A stretch of DNA of 64,000 nucleotides from Iodobacter sp025352645 (GTDB taxonomy: Bacteria; Pseudomonadota; Gammaproteobacteria; Burkholderiales; Chitinibacteraceae), in assembly GCF_033446605.1 (NCBI RefSeq), contig NZ_JAWQUO010000009.1, positions 1 to 64,000 of the forward strand. Reading direction: 5' to 3'. The notes below the pieces were generated by a model that saw only the letters and a list, made by a program, of their open reading frames with translations, was not told where the DNA came from and did not search any database. Shown here piece by piece: positions 45,956-54,945 of the stretch; the first letter of the stretch is position 1, and each line of letters starts with the position of its first letter. Made by a program: the position numbers and the translations under genes.

Positions 45956-46404
45956 GGTATTTCCTTTGACTTTAATTAATCGAAACCCAGCCTGAGCAGC
46001 TACTCAATCGAGCTCTGGCATGTAGTTTTTTTGGTGAGTAGTGCTGATGCGATGCTGCGCCCACCTTTCACGCAATAGAATTTAATCCCCATATTTCTTA
46101 TAAAATGCTAAATTATTTGTAAGTTTTTGTAGTATAAACACTTTATATTGCTTTCGCATAACTGTAAACGAAATGAGTATGTAGTTTTACAACGCAATAT
46201 ATTGTAGTAATTTTTGTATTTACTACATCACTCCTAGAATAGGGCGTGTCAGTGCAGGTAAACCCAACCCAGGCTTACACGCAGCAGGTTTAGCCGACCA
46301 GGGATGGTGTCTAAAGCAAACAGAATAGAGTGTGGCGCGAATACATCAATACGCAGGGGCAAACCGAGGGGAGGCTGAAACTACAGCAAAACCAAAGAAT
46401 CAAA
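45956..46404. other. 449-bp gap with AT-rich palindrome region, no gene seen
   Basis: The left part is AT-rich with TGTAGTA-type inverted repeats (see 46203-46227). The right part (about 46235-46380) is more GC-rich with short direct motifs (CAGGTAAACCCAACCCAGG, GCAGCAGGTTTAGCCGACC), but no reading frame or known riboswitch fold that I can support. Confidence 0.4.
46203..46227. promoter_or_regulatory. Inverted repeat TGTAGTAA-N9-TTACTACA
   Basis: Eight-base perfect arms (46203-46210 and 46220-46227), with another TGTAGTA at 46126. The same half-site forms a palindrome at 58205-58219 before a small gene and appears at 27957 before vgrG. Possibly an operator of an unknown regulator. Confidence 0.4.
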
Positions 46405-47337
46405 TTAGACTTTGCTATCAAGAACCTTGGCCAAAAGTTTAATCAAAAAATCTTTCATCGCTAGCACGCGCTGACTGGCTTTTAAATCGCGGTGATAAAC
46501 CAGCCACAGCTCGCGTGACGGAACCACCGAAGGGGCATCCAGCTTAACCAGCATGTCATCAATATCACCGACATATTCAGGCAGAAGCGTAATTCCAAGC
46601 CCACACCTCACCGCAACATACTGAGTATGCAGCGTATTGCCTTTAATTAAAGGGGCTCGATTTTGGGTAATTTGCTTTAGCCATTTCACCATTGGCAAAT
46701 AAGCCCAGCAATCACTTAATTCAATAATTGGCAGCGTTTTCCAAGGGTCTTGCTCAGCGCTTAGATCAGCAAGCAAAGACTTCTGGCAGTACGGTGCAAA
46801 ATGTACATAACCAACAAAATGCGTAATGTAATCTTGGTTATTATCAACCACAATTGAATCGCCATAGCGCAATGCCACATCTGCCTCACGCCGCGCCAGA
46901 TTAGCAGGCAGGGCGCCGACTAATAATTCAACCTGCATTTTGGGATATAAAGCCAGAAACTCTGGCATATGCGGCATGATTAAATAACTGGCCAACGATT
47001 CAGCCGCAGCAAGACGAATTAAGCCGCTGACTTCGTCTACCGACTGCAATTGATCGCCATTTCTTTCTACGGTGAGCATGGCGTTTTCAACTTCAGTGAC
47101 CCGCATCAGAATGCTCGTCCCCTGATCCGTCAGCAGATAGCCGGTTTGCTGGCGTAAAAACAGCTTAACCCCCAAGCGGTTTTCCAAAGCTGAAATATGA
47201 CGCGAAACGGTTGATGCGCTACCACCCAGCTTTAGCGCAGCCGCGCTTAAGCCGCCTTCCCGAGCCACCGCCAGAAAATACTTTAAATCATTCCAGTCCA
47301 AATCAGTATTTTTCATTTTTAGAAAACCGTTTTCCAT
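46405..47337 (-). CDS. LysR-family transcriptional regulator
   Basis: 310 aa (or 303 from an internal Met at 47316). The N-terminal winged helix-turn-helix reads WNDLKYFLAVAREGGLSAAALKLGGSASTVSRHISALE; the substrate-binding domain spans about 100-300. It is divergent from the EamA transporter gene with a 70-bp shared promoter region, so it likely controls that exporter. The inducer is unknown. Confidence 0.88.
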   Translation of the reverse strand: MENGFLKMKNTDLDWNDLKYFLAVAREGGLSAAALKLGGSASTVSRHISALENRLGVKLFLRQQTGYLLTDQGTSILMRVTEVENAMLTVERNGDQLQSVDEVSGLIRLAAAESLASYLIMPHMPEFLALYPKMQVELLVGALPANLARREADVALRYGDSIVVDNNQDYITHFVGYVHFAPYCQKSLLADLSAEQDPWKTLPIIELSDCWAYLPMVKWLKQITQNRAPLIKGNTLHTQYVAVRCGLGITLLPEYVGDIDDMLVKLDAPSVVPSRELWLVYHRDLKASQRVLAMKDFLIKLLAKVLDSKV

Positions 47338-47407
47338 TCACTGCTAAATACATAGCAAGGATCAACAACAATAATGACGGCAATTTCCAGCCAAAGCAGT
47401 ACATACC

Positions 47408-48328
47408 ATGCCACATTTACTAACTTATATAAAACTAACCCTGACGGTTTTCTTCTGGGGTGCAGTATTTCATATTGGTAAATATGCGGTGCAATTTTTA
47501 TCGCCCATGGTCATTGGCAGCTGGAGATTTATATTGGCAGGGCTGATGCTGTTTATCTTTGTTTCATTACGCGAAAAATGGGATATAAACGCATTACGCG
47601 CCAATTACCGCCCATTATTAGCGATGTCCGTCATCGGCATTATGGGGGTTAATTTTTCATTATTTTATGGATTAAAATTAACCTCAGCGATCAATGCTGG
47701 GTTGATTATGGCGCTTAGCCCCATCCTTACGGCCGTACTTACCGCTTATTTTCAAAAAGAATCACTCCACCGCCAACAATTACTCGCTATGTTGCTGAGT
47801 TTTTTTGGAGTAGTGATTGTAATCAGCGGCGGCTCACTTCAGGCCATTCTTGATTTACATTTTGCACTGGGAGATGCCCTCGTTTTTATTGCCAGCTTTA
47901 GCTGGGCTTTATATTCGGCAATTCCAAAACGTTTTGTTCACGGTGTTTCACCTCTGCATATTACAACCGTCACCATTATGGCTGGCGCAGCGTTAATGAC
48001 GGCATTTGCAGCCAGCATTAGTCAGGATTTTTATACTTTACCAGATTGGAATGTCGCACTCGCGATTGGCATAATGGCATTCTTTTGCACCGTACTGGCT
48101 TTTGTTTGGTGGAACGAAGGTTTACGTAAAATTGGCCCTGCCCAAGGCGCTATTTTTATGAATCTAGCCCCTATTTTTGCCACGCTAATTTCTATTGCGC
48201 TTGGCCAGTCACCCAGCCTACCGCAGTTTATTGGCATGATTTTAATTATCAGCGGCGTTGTTTATAACTCACGCAAACCAGCCGCAGCCAACACACCCAA
48301 ATTGTTTGTCCGCGCTAGTACCGCTTAA
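47408..48328 (+). CDS. EamA/DMT-family transporter
   Basis: 306-aa protein with ten predicted membrane helices arranged as two EamA repeats (about 8-140 and 155-290). It has the family's GxNFSLFYGLKLTSAINAGLI block in the first half and WNEGLRKIGPAQGAIFMNLAPIFA in the second. Probably exports or imports a small metabolite. Divergent from a LysR gene, and convergent with the next LysR gene, overlapping it by 4 bp at their 3' ends. Confidence 0.87.
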   Translation: MPHLLTYIKLTLTVFFWGAVFHIGKYAVQFLSPMVIGSWRFILAGLMLFIFVSLREKWDINALRANYRPLLAMSVIGIMGVNFSLFYGLKLTSAINAGLIMALSPILTAVLTAYFQKESLHRQQLLAMLLSFFGVVIVISGGSLQAILDLHFALGDALVFIASFSWALYSAIPKRFVHGVSPLHITTVTIMAGAALMTAFAASISQDFYTLPDWNVALAIGIMAFFCTVLAFVWWNEGLRKIGPAQGAIFMNLAPIFATLISIALGQSPSLPQFIGMILIISGVVYNSRKPAAANTPKLFVRASTA

Positions 48329-49239
48329 TTCATCGACTGGCTCAGCCTTGCTTGCAAGCGCGGTACTACAAATTGCAGAAAAGCTTCGTATTTTTTTGGC
48401 ATGGGCTGCCGATAAGGAAATACCAAAAAGTATGGCTTAGGGGTCGCCAACCATTCAGGTAATACGCTCTGAATTAACCCTTGGCGCACATAAGGTGCGG
48501 CCACAATATTATCCAAAAGCCCCACGCCGTAACCCGCCTCTACCGCGCTGGCAATCGCACCAAAAGTATTGCAGATCAGCGTGGGCTGCAGCGCCACCCG
48601 CACAATTTCACCCGATTTCTCTAGCTGCCAGCCTAACTGCTCATGCACGCCTTCGTGGCAAAATACCCTGTGCAGACGCAAATCACAGGGGTGCGTTAAT
48701 TTAGCCGCCCTTTGCAAATACACCGGAGAGGCATACAGGCGTTTTTGCGTTACTCCCAGTGGCCTTGCCACCATGGCTTCATCGATCACCTGCCGTGAAT
48801 GCAGGCAAAAATCAATACCACTGGCAGCCATCTCTTCTAGCTTACATTGCGCCGTCATTTGCACCTGCAAACTAGGATAGTGGATGGCAAACTCGGCCAA
48901 AATTGGCGCTAAAACATACTGGCCAATCCCGCTAGGGCTGCTAATAAATAACGGCCCAGCTAACTGATCTTGCATCCCCGCAATTTCTGGCTTTAAACCC
49001 GCCATCAAGGCCCTGATTTGCGCGGCGCGCATGGCCAAACGTTGGCCAGCTTCGGTCAAGGTCACCCGCCTAGTGGTTCTTAGCACCAGCACCGCGCCTA
49101 AATCCACTTCTAGCCGTTTAATGCTCTGACTGACATAACTCTTGGCACAATCCAGCTCATCCGCCGCCGCAGTAAAACTGCCCAATCTAGCAAGGGCATC
49201 AAAAACCAGTAAAGCGTCGGACGAGGGCATTGTTTTCAT
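48325..49239 (-). CDS. LysR-family transcriptional regulator
   Basis: 304 aa. HTH region ALLVFDALARLGSFTAAADELDCAKSYVSQSIKRLE (about 8-43); effector domain about 95-295. The C-terminus is adjacent to the EamA gene, but its promoter faces the small gene at 49333, its likely neighbour target. No clear SD before the first ATG; an alternative start lies three codons in. Confidence 0.87.
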   Translation of the reverse strand: MKTMPSSDALLVFDALARLGSFTAAADELDCAKSYVSQSIKRLEVDLGAVLVLRTTRRVTLTEAGQRLAMRAAQIRALMAGLKPEIAGMQDQLAGPLFISSPSGIGQYVLAPILAEFAIHYPSLQVQMTAQCKLEEMAASGIDFCLHSRQVIDEAMVARPLGVTQKRLYASPVYLQRAAKLTHPCDLRLHRVFCHEGVHEQLGWQLEKSGEIVRVALQPTLICNTFGAIASAVEAGYGVGLLDNIVAAPYVRQGLIQSVLPEWLATPKPYFLVFPYRQPMPKKYEAFLQFVVPRLQARLSQSMN

Positions 49240-49332
49240 AGGAGAACAGTTTGTCTAGTTAGCGTGGGTTTATCCAGATAATGAATCAAAATACACTCCA
49301 ATTACAAATTTAAAAAGCAAATTGGAGATATT

Positions 49333-49518
49333 ATGAAAGTCATTATCAGCAAACCACTAGATAGCCCATTGGCATTCTGTGATACCCGCCTCGGCAGAGA
49401 AGAATTTAGCCATGAGCCAGAAAATGACGAACAACTTGAGCTACGCCTGCATAAAGTAGCAAATATTGCGGCGGCAAGGCTTGAAGAGTGGAGATGGCGA
49501 TGTAGGGAGCGATGTTAA
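49333..49518 (+). CDS. Small protein of 61 aa, unknown
   Basis: Begins with a good SD (TTGGAGATATT) 93 bp from the divergent LysR start. Charged, without membrane helices: MKVIISKPLDSPLAF opening, acidic centre (EPENDEQLELR) and an Arg/Trp-rich end with two Cys. It may be real or a shortened remnant of a longer gene. No family recognised. Confidence 0.45.
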   Translation: MKVIISKPLDSPLAFCDTRLGREEFSHEPENDEQLELRLHKVANIAAARLEEWRWRCRERC

Positions 49519-49546
49519 GCATGCCAACCTCAATTAGGAGCAGGCC

Positions 49547-50020
49547 ATGATCATTAGAACGGCAACAGATTTAAGCGACGTTTGCATGCTTGCAGATGAA
49601 ATAGCTACAACGCACCACCAACACCGCCCAGAAATATTTGCGCCTGCTCCAGGCCAGATTCGGGACAAAGCGCAATGGTCATCCTGTATTACAGCTGAAA
49701 ATGGGGCTATGTTTATTGCAGAAATCTCAGGACAAATTGCAGGATTCGTAACGGTTCAAATCGGCAATACCCACGCAATCTCATTTTTGCAGCCCCGAAT
49801 TATTTGCAGAATTGGCACCATCGTCGTTGCACAAACCCAGCAAAGACAGGGCCTAGGCAGGGAATTACTCTCCCATGTAGAGAAATGGGCGGCCAGCAAA
49901 CATGCCAATGAAGTACGCTTAGAAGTATTTAAATTTAATCCGCAGGCGATTGAATTTTATGCAGCGCAAAATTTCTTAGCGCAATCTCAAATCATGACTA
50001 AACAGCTAAATTATGAGTAA
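49547..50020 (+). CDS. GNAT-family N-acetyltransferase
   Basis: 157-aa GCN5-related acetyltransferase. Acetyl-CoA pyrophosphate-binding motif A is visible as VVAQTQQRQGLGRELLSHVEKWA (QRQGLG, about 103-108), and motif B as ARL/EVFKFNPQAIEFYAAQNF near the C-terminus. SD AGGAG lies 8 nt before the ATG. It acetylates an amine on an unknown small molecule or protein. It follows the 61-aa gene by 28 bp, possibly the same transcript. Confidence 0.85.
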   Translation: MIIRTATDLSDVCMLADEIATTHHQHRPEIFAPAPGQIRDKAQWSSCITAENGAMFIAEISGQIAGFVTVQIGNTHAISFLQPRIICRIGTIVVAQTQQRQGLGRELLSHVEKWAASKHANEVRLEVFKFNPQAIEFYAAQNFLAQSQIMTKQLNYE

Positions 50021-50083
50021 AGCCATGCGATATTGAGCAGGCGGCTCATCATGCCATTCTAGGGCGTTAATAAAGCCAAGCGT

Positions 50084-50104
50084 TTTTTGCTTGGCGGCAT
50101 TACG
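50084..50104. repeat. Short hairpin GCCAAGC / GCTTGGC region
   Basis: AAGCCAAGCGTTTTTTGCTTGGCGG forms a 7-bp stem with a T-rich loop between the convergent GNAT and methyltransferase genes. Weak terminator candidate. Confidence 0.35.
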
Positions 50105-50238
50105 CCGCATGGCTTGGCAAACAAGGTGCAATACGTCTAAATAAAGCCTCAGACTTATTGCCCCCTAACGTTTGTAAATGAAATGGCCTTAACTTGATGC
50201 ATATTATGGATACAAAACATGCCCACCCCACCGCTTGA

Positions 50239-51063
50239 TTACGCAGTAAAAAACCGCTCTTGCATCTCATCCAGCCCCAGCTCCGCCAATACTGCGGCCA
50301 AGCGCTCTGCCGGTTTGCGCCGTGGTAGATTTTTGTACTGGGCAATAATCAGCTCGTTTTTCATCGAATGTTCCCACCCCACCAGCTCGGTTACCGTCAC
50401 CTGATAGCCGTGCGCTTCTAGTTGCAAGCAGCGCAATACATTGGTGATCTGGCTGCCAAATTCGCGGGTATGGATAGGGTGACGCCATATTTCTGAAAGC
50501 GGGTTTTTTAAAGATTGTGATTTATTTTTACGCAGCACGGTTGCCACTTCGGCTTGGCAGCAGGGCACCAGCACCATAAATTTGGCTTTTTTCTTCAGCG
50601 CAAAAGCGATCGCATCGTCAGTTGCGGTATTGCAGGCGTGCAATGCCGTGACCACATCAATGGTTTCTGGCAATAAAGCCGAATGAGTCGACTCTGCCAC
50701 CGATAAATTCAAGAAAGACATGCCAGGAAAAGCCAAGCGTTGCGCCAGCTCTTGCGATTTTTTTACCAGCTCGTCACGCGTCTCAATGCCATAAATATGA
50801 CCTGAGCTTGGCTTATCTTTAAAGAACAGATCGTAAAGAATAAAACCTAAATAAGACTTACCCGCACCGTGGTCAACCAAGGTGACCTCGGGATGATCAG
50901 CCTGTACTTCTTTGAGCAGCGGCTCAATAAATTGATAGAGGTGATAAACCTGCTTCAATTTACGGCGGCTATCTTGGTTGAGCTTGCCGTCACGCGTCAG
51001 GATATGCAGCTCTTTTAAAAGCTCAATCGACTGGCCGGGCTTGATTTCGTGATGTTCTGTCAT
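50239..51063 (-). CDS. Class I SAM-dependent methyltransferase family protein
   Basis: 274 aa from the ATG at 51063; an in-frame TTG at 51093 is less likely. The SAM-binding motif I appears as VTLVDHGAGKSYLGF (about 60-75), then IYGIETRDELVKKS (motif II acidic residue), VVTALHACNTATD, and MVLVPCCQAEV, which carries a Pro-Cys-Cys resembling catalytic PC motifs of RNA/protein methyltransferases. It matches the 'Methyltransf_32'-like type by recall. Substrate unknown, possibly RNA or a small molecule. Confidence 0.78.
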   Translation of the reverse strand: MTEHHEIKPGQSIELLKELHILTRDGKLNQDSRRKLKQVYHLYQFIEPLLKEVQADHPEVTLVDHGAGKSYLGFILYDLFFKDKPSSGHIYGIETRDELVKKSQELAQRLAFPGMSFLNLSVAESTHSALLPETIDVVTALHACNTATDDAIAFALKKKAKFMVLVPCCQAEVATVLRKNKSQSLKNPLSEIWRHPIHTREFGSQITNVLRCLQLEAHGYQVTVTELVGWEHSMKNELIIAQYKNLPRRKPAERLAAVLAELGLDEMQERFFTA

Positions 51064-51453
51064 GGTGTTGTCCAAAAGCTGTGCTTGCAGCAAGGCGCAA
51101 TTCTACCCGCTCCCAAGCAATCCAGACGGCCAAAATAATGCCTTTTCAATGATTTGACACAAATTCTAGCCGCTTCATACCTCACCTCCTGCCTTACTTT
51201 TAACGATATAAAACATAAAATGAAAGCAACCACTCAGAAGAGAGTAATAGCAACTATTAAATGTACGTGCTAAAAATAATATGCCTGTAAGTTACAAAGT
51301 AATGCCATCAATCCAGCCTTAAATAGAGCACATCAATTTATATGTTATTGAACGATGTAACAGCACAGCCTTCAGATAAAGGCTCTATGGCAATTCACCA
51401 TTTTTAATGTTCATTAAGCTCAAAATAATTCTTACATACTAAAGGAAACAAAG
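51064..51453. other. 390-bp gap between divergent genes, no gene seen
   Basis: AT-rich promoter region for the methyltransferase (minus) and carbonic anhydrase (plus). A small inverted repeat AGCCTT-N5-AAGGCT occurs near 51367. I see no supported gene or known RNA motif. Confidence 0.4.
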
Positions 51454-52182
51454 ATGAGATCACTGCCATTTATTCGCCCAGCCGCCATTGCCCTGATGTT
51501 GGCCTGCTCACTTAGCTACGCCTCCGACGATCACAGCGACACGATAAAAACTGAGCGTTATGCTGTCGGCAAAACCATGAGTAAGTCCATTCAAGCCGGT
51601 ATAACCCCCGATGCCGCGCTAGAAATCCTGAAAAACGGCAACATCCGTTTTGCTGCCGGAAAATCAATCAAACGTGATTATAAAAAACAAGTAATGCAAA
51701 CCGGCTTGGGCCAATATCCCTTTGCCAGCGTGGTCTCGTGCATCGATTCGCGCTCAGCACCTGAGCTGGTTTTTAACCAAGGAATTGGCGATTTATTTGT
51801 TGCTCGGGTGGCGGGTAATGTGATTAACGAAGATATTTTGGGCAGCTTAGAATACGCAGCCAAAGCCGCCGGATCAAAAGTGATTGTGGTGCTTGGGCAC
51901 AGCCAGTGCGGTGCCATTAAAGGCGCATGCGATGCCGTGCAATTGGGCAATCTCACTGGCTTGCTAGACAAAATCAAGCCCGCAGTAGACGCCACCAAAA
52001 CGGCAGGCGAACGCAGCTCTAAAAACCATGAATTTGTTCAAGATGTAGCGCATGAAAATGTACAAAACAGCGTGCAAAAAATTCGTGACATGAGCCCGCT
52101 GCTCAAAGAAATGGAAGAGCAAGGAAAAATCAAAATTGTAGGTGCAATGTATGACGTAGGTACAGGCAAAGTGGATTGGTAA
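51454..52182 (+). CDS. Periplasmic beta-class carbonic anhydrase
   Basis: 242-aa zinc enzyme interconverting CO2 and bicarbonate. A Sec signal (about 1-23, ending SYA-SDD) places it in the periplasm, less common for beta-class enzymes than cytosolic placement. The zinc ligands are C96 (SCIDSR, with D98-R100 dyad), H149 and C152 (GHSQCGA). SD AAAGGA precedes the ATG. Followed by a terminator. Confidence 0.92.
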   Translation: MRSLPFIRPAAIALMLACSLSYASDDHSDTIKTERYAVGKTMSKSIQAGITPDAALEILKNGNIRFAAGKSIKRDYKKQVMQTGLGQYPFASVVSCIDSRSAPELVFNQGIGDLFVARVAGNVINEDILGSLEYAAKAAGSKVIVVLGHSQCGAIKGACDAVQLGNLTGLLDKIKPAVDATKTAGERSSKNHEFVQDVAHENVQNSVQKIRDMSPLLKEMEEQGKIKIVGAMYDVGTGKVDW

Positions 52183-52209
52183 TACGGTTATCTCATTGAT
52201 TTAAAAGAC

Positions 52210-52246
52210 ACGGGAAAGCCACTTCGTGGCTCCCCGTTGTTATTTT
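52210..52246 (+). terminator. Rho-independent terminator after carbonic anhydrase
   Basis: Stem ACGGGAAAGCCAC / GTGGCTCCCCGT with TTC loop followed by TGTTATTTT. Confidence 0.75.
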
Positions 52247-52401
52247 CTCCCTGAGTAGCAAAAAAAACGCATAGATTTAGCAACTCTGTTTACCTACCGT
52301 TCAGAGTCAGAATTTACATATCCTTATGAAAAACAAGCATTTTTTTGATAAGGGAGGGCTAAATCTGCGACAATGCGCGATTAGTATTGCTCATCAAAGC
52401 C

Positions 52402-54561
52402 ATGAATCCCGCTCCTACTGCTATTTCTGTTCTGCCCGCAGGTGTTTTCCCCCGCAAACCCGCCCCTTTTCTCCCTATGAGCCGTGCCGAAATGGACGTA
52501 CTCGGCTGGGATGAGTGCGACGTTATTCTAGTAACGGGTGACGCTTATATCGATCACCCCAGCTTTGGGATGGCGCTGATTGGCCGCCTACTAGAAGCGC
52601 AGGGACTGCGGATCGGAATTATCTGCCAGCCAGACTGGTTATCTGCTGACGAATTTAAAGTGCTGGGTAAGCCAAGGCTGTTTTTTGGTGTGACTGCGGG
52701 CAATATGGATTCGATGATTAACCGCTACACCGCGGATAAAAAACCCCGCTCAGACGATGCGTATACCGCGGGTGGCATGGGCGGCAAGCGGCCTGATCGT
52801 GCGGTAACCGTGTATTCGCAGCGCTGCCGCGAAGCTTATCCCGGAGTGCAGATTATGATTGGCGGGATTGAAGCCAGCTTGCGCCGGATTGCTCAGTACG
52901 ATTACTGGAGCGATAAAGTTCGCCAATCAGCGCTGATTTATTCGAAAGCCGATATTCTTTTATTTGGTAATGCCGAACGCGCCTTGGTCGAAGTCGCTCA
53001 GCGCTCTGCTGCGGGCGAAAAGCTCAAAGATATGCGGGATATTCGCGGCACGGCCTTTATGAGCCCACAGGGCTGGTTGCCAGAAGGCTGGGTGGAGCTG
53101 GATTCCACCACCGTCGACACCCCAGGCCGCGTCGATAAGCATATCGATCCTTATGAAATGCTGCCGGAAAAAACCGAAAAAGACATCACCCCGCCAAGCG
53201 ACACCAAGGCCATCCGCCTGATCAGCAAGGCCGAGCGCATCGCCGCCAAGCAAGCCGATCGCCAGCACACCGTAATCCGTATTCCGGCTTATGAAGCCGT
53301 GGCTTTTGATCCGGTGCTGTACGCCCACGCCAGTCGTACCCTGCATTTAGAATCTAACCCAGGCAACGCCCGGGCAATGGTGCAGCAGCATGGCTCGCGC
53401 GATGTATGGATTAACCCGCCGCCGATTCCACTGACTACACCAGAAATGGATTATATTTTTGGCCAGTATTACGCTCGTAACCCGCATCCAGCCTATGGTA
53501 AAGCGCATATTCCAGCATGGGAAATGATTCGTTTCTCCATCAACATTATGCGTGGCTGTTTTGGCGGCTGTACTTTCTGCTCGATTACCGAACATGAAGG
53601 GCGGATTATCCAAAGCCGCTCAGAAGAATCGATCCTGCAAGAAATCGTCGATATCCGCGATAAAACCAAGGGCTTTACTGGGCAGATTTCCGATCTTGGC
53701 GGCCCTACGGCCAATATGTATCGCCTATCGTGCAAAGATCCAAAAATTGAATCGTCCTGTAGACGCTTAAGCTGCGTTTATCCTGGTATTTGCGAAAACC
53801 TCAACACCGACCATGCGCCACTGATTCAGCTGTATAAAAAAGCCCGCAAAATTGAAGGCGTGAAGCGCATCACCATTGGCTCGGGCGTGCGTTACGATAT
53901 CGCGGTGGAATCGCCTGAATATGTAAAAGAACTCGCGACTCACCATGTATCGGGCTATTTAAAAATTGCTCCAGAGCACACCGAAGAAGGCCCTTTATCT
54001 AAGATGATGAAGCCCGGCATCGGCACTTTTGAGCGCTTTCGCGAGATGTTTGATTATTACTCCGAGCAAGCCGGTAAAAAACAGAGCCTGATTCCTTACT
54101 TTATTGCCGCCCACCCCGGCACCAGCGATGAAGATATGCTCAACCTTGCCCTCTGGCTAAAGAAAAACGACTTCCAGCCCGATCAAGTGCAGGCCTTTAC
54201 CCCCACGCCAATGGCGATGGCCACCACCATGTGGCACACCCGCCGTAACCCGCTTAGAAAGCTGGCGAGAAGCTCAGAGAAAGTGGATGTGATTCGCGAT
54301 GGCCATCGCCGCAAGGTTCACAAGGCTTTCTTGCGCTATCACGATTCAGATAACTGGCCTATCCTGCGCGAAGCATTAATCGCCATGGGCCGCGCAGATC
54401 TAATCGGTAACACGCCTAAGCATTTGATCCCCGCTCAACAGCCCGGCGAGAAATTTGTGCACGAAAAAAACACTGTCATGGTGCGCCGCACAGATAAGCC
54501 CAAAGGCAAAAAAACCTTCGGCAGAAGCCGTGATGCGGCGGCTCAGGGTTCTAAAAAATAA
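52402..54561 (+). CDS. ygiQ: YgiQ-family radical SAM protein
   Basis: 719-aa UPF0313/YgiQ protein. The N-terminal domain spans about 1-330. The radical SAM core has a CxxxCxxC cluster motif at C386, C390 and C393 (RGCFGGCTFCSI). The C-terminal region has FTPTPMAMATTMWHT and a Lys-rich tail. The ATG at 52402 is chosen; an upstream TTG would add five residues. The reaction is unknown although the family is widespread. Followed by a palindromic repeat and slyX. Confidence 0.9.
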   Translation: MNPAPTAISVLPAGVFPRKPAPFLPMSRAEMDVLGWDECDVILVTGDAYIDHPSFGMALIGRLLEAQGLRIGIICQPDWLSADEFKVLGKPRLFFGVTAGNMDSMINRYTADKKPRSDDAYTAGGMGGKRPDRAVTVYSQRCREAYPGVQIMIGGIEASLRRIAQYDYWSDKVRQSALIYSKADILLFGNAERALVEVAQRSAAGEKLKDMRDIRGTAFMSPQGWLPEGWVELDSTTVDTPGRVDKHIDPYEMLPEKTEKDITPPSDTKAIRLISKAERIAAKQADRQHTVIRIPAYEAVAFDPVLYAHASRTLHLESNPGNARAMVQQHGSRDVWINPPPIPLTTPEMDYIFGQYYARNPHPAYGKAHIPAWEMIRFSINIMRGCFGGCTFCSITEHEGRIIQSRSEESILQEIVDIRDKTKGFTGQISDLGGPTANMYRLSCKDPKIESSCRRLSCVYPGICENLNTDHAPLIQLYKKARKIEGVKRITIGSGVRYDIAVESPEYVKELATHHVSGYLKIAPEHTEEGPLSKMMKPGIGTFERFREMFDYYSEQAGKKQSLIPYFIAAHPGTSDEDMLNLALWLKKNDFQPDQVQAFTPTPMAMATTMWHTRRNPLRKLARSSEKVDVIRDGHRRKVHKAFLRYHDSDNWPILREALIAMGRADLIGNTPKHLIPAQQPGEKFVHEKNTVMVRRTDKPKGKKTFGRSRDAAAQGSKK

Positions 54562-54575
54562 GCTGATAAAAAAAT

Positions 54576-54676
54576 GTAGGGTGGGCACGCTTTTGTGCCC
54601 ACGCGTACAACGATGTGGATACGCGTGGGGAAGATATAACGCTTTGCAGACGCGTGGGCACGGGTGCCCACGCTAC
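54576..54676. repeat. Palindromic repeat with GTAGGGTGGGCAC ends
   Basis: Starts GTAGGGTGGGCACG and ends CGGGTGCCCACGCTAC (inverted, imperfect), with internal GTGCCCACGCGT and ACGCGTGGG arms. It lies between ygiQ and slyX and resembles the structure after creD (7192-7300). Confidence 0.6.
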
Positions 54677-54696
54677 GGTTTTATTGGGGGAGAAAA

Positions 54697-54897
54697 ATGA
54701 ATTTAGAAGATCGCATTACCGAGCTGGAAATTAAGCTGGCGCTGCAAGATGAATTACTAGAAGAGTTGAATAAAATTGTCGCTACCCAGCAGCAGCAGAT
54801 GGATCAGGTGGTGAATGAATTACGCTGGTTGCAGCAGCAGGAGCCAAGCGGCCCTGCGCAAAAATCATTATTTGACGAAGTACCGCCGCACTATTAA
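54697..54897 (+). CDS. slyX: SlyX-family protein
   Basis: 66-aa coiled-coil protein. The sequence from LEDRITELEIKLALQDELLEELN to VNELRWLQQQ is a continuous heptad pattern, with the typical C-terminal PPHY. The ATG at 54697 has SD GGGGGAG at 4-nt spacing. Function of SlyX is unknown. Confidence 0.85.
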   Translation: MNLEDRITELEIKLALQDELLEELNKIVATQQQQMDQVVNELRWLQQQEPSGPAQKSLFDEVPPHY

Positions 54898-54905
54898 TCG
54901 ATTGA

Positions 54906-54931
54906 GCGTGGGCACAAGCGTGTGCCCACGT
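54906..54931. terminator. GTGGGCAC hairpin between convergent slyX and marC
   Basis: CGTGGGCACA / TGTGCCCACG perfect 10-bp arms with a short loop, followed by TTTAGG. Terminator-like and part of the same palindrome family. Confidence 0.55.
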
Positions 54932-54945
54932 TTAGGACTTCAAAA

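Noticed and set aside
46240..46400. Possible riboswitch (c-di-GMP, cobalamin, TPP considered)
   Set aside because: None of the conserved motif strings of those classes is present in order.
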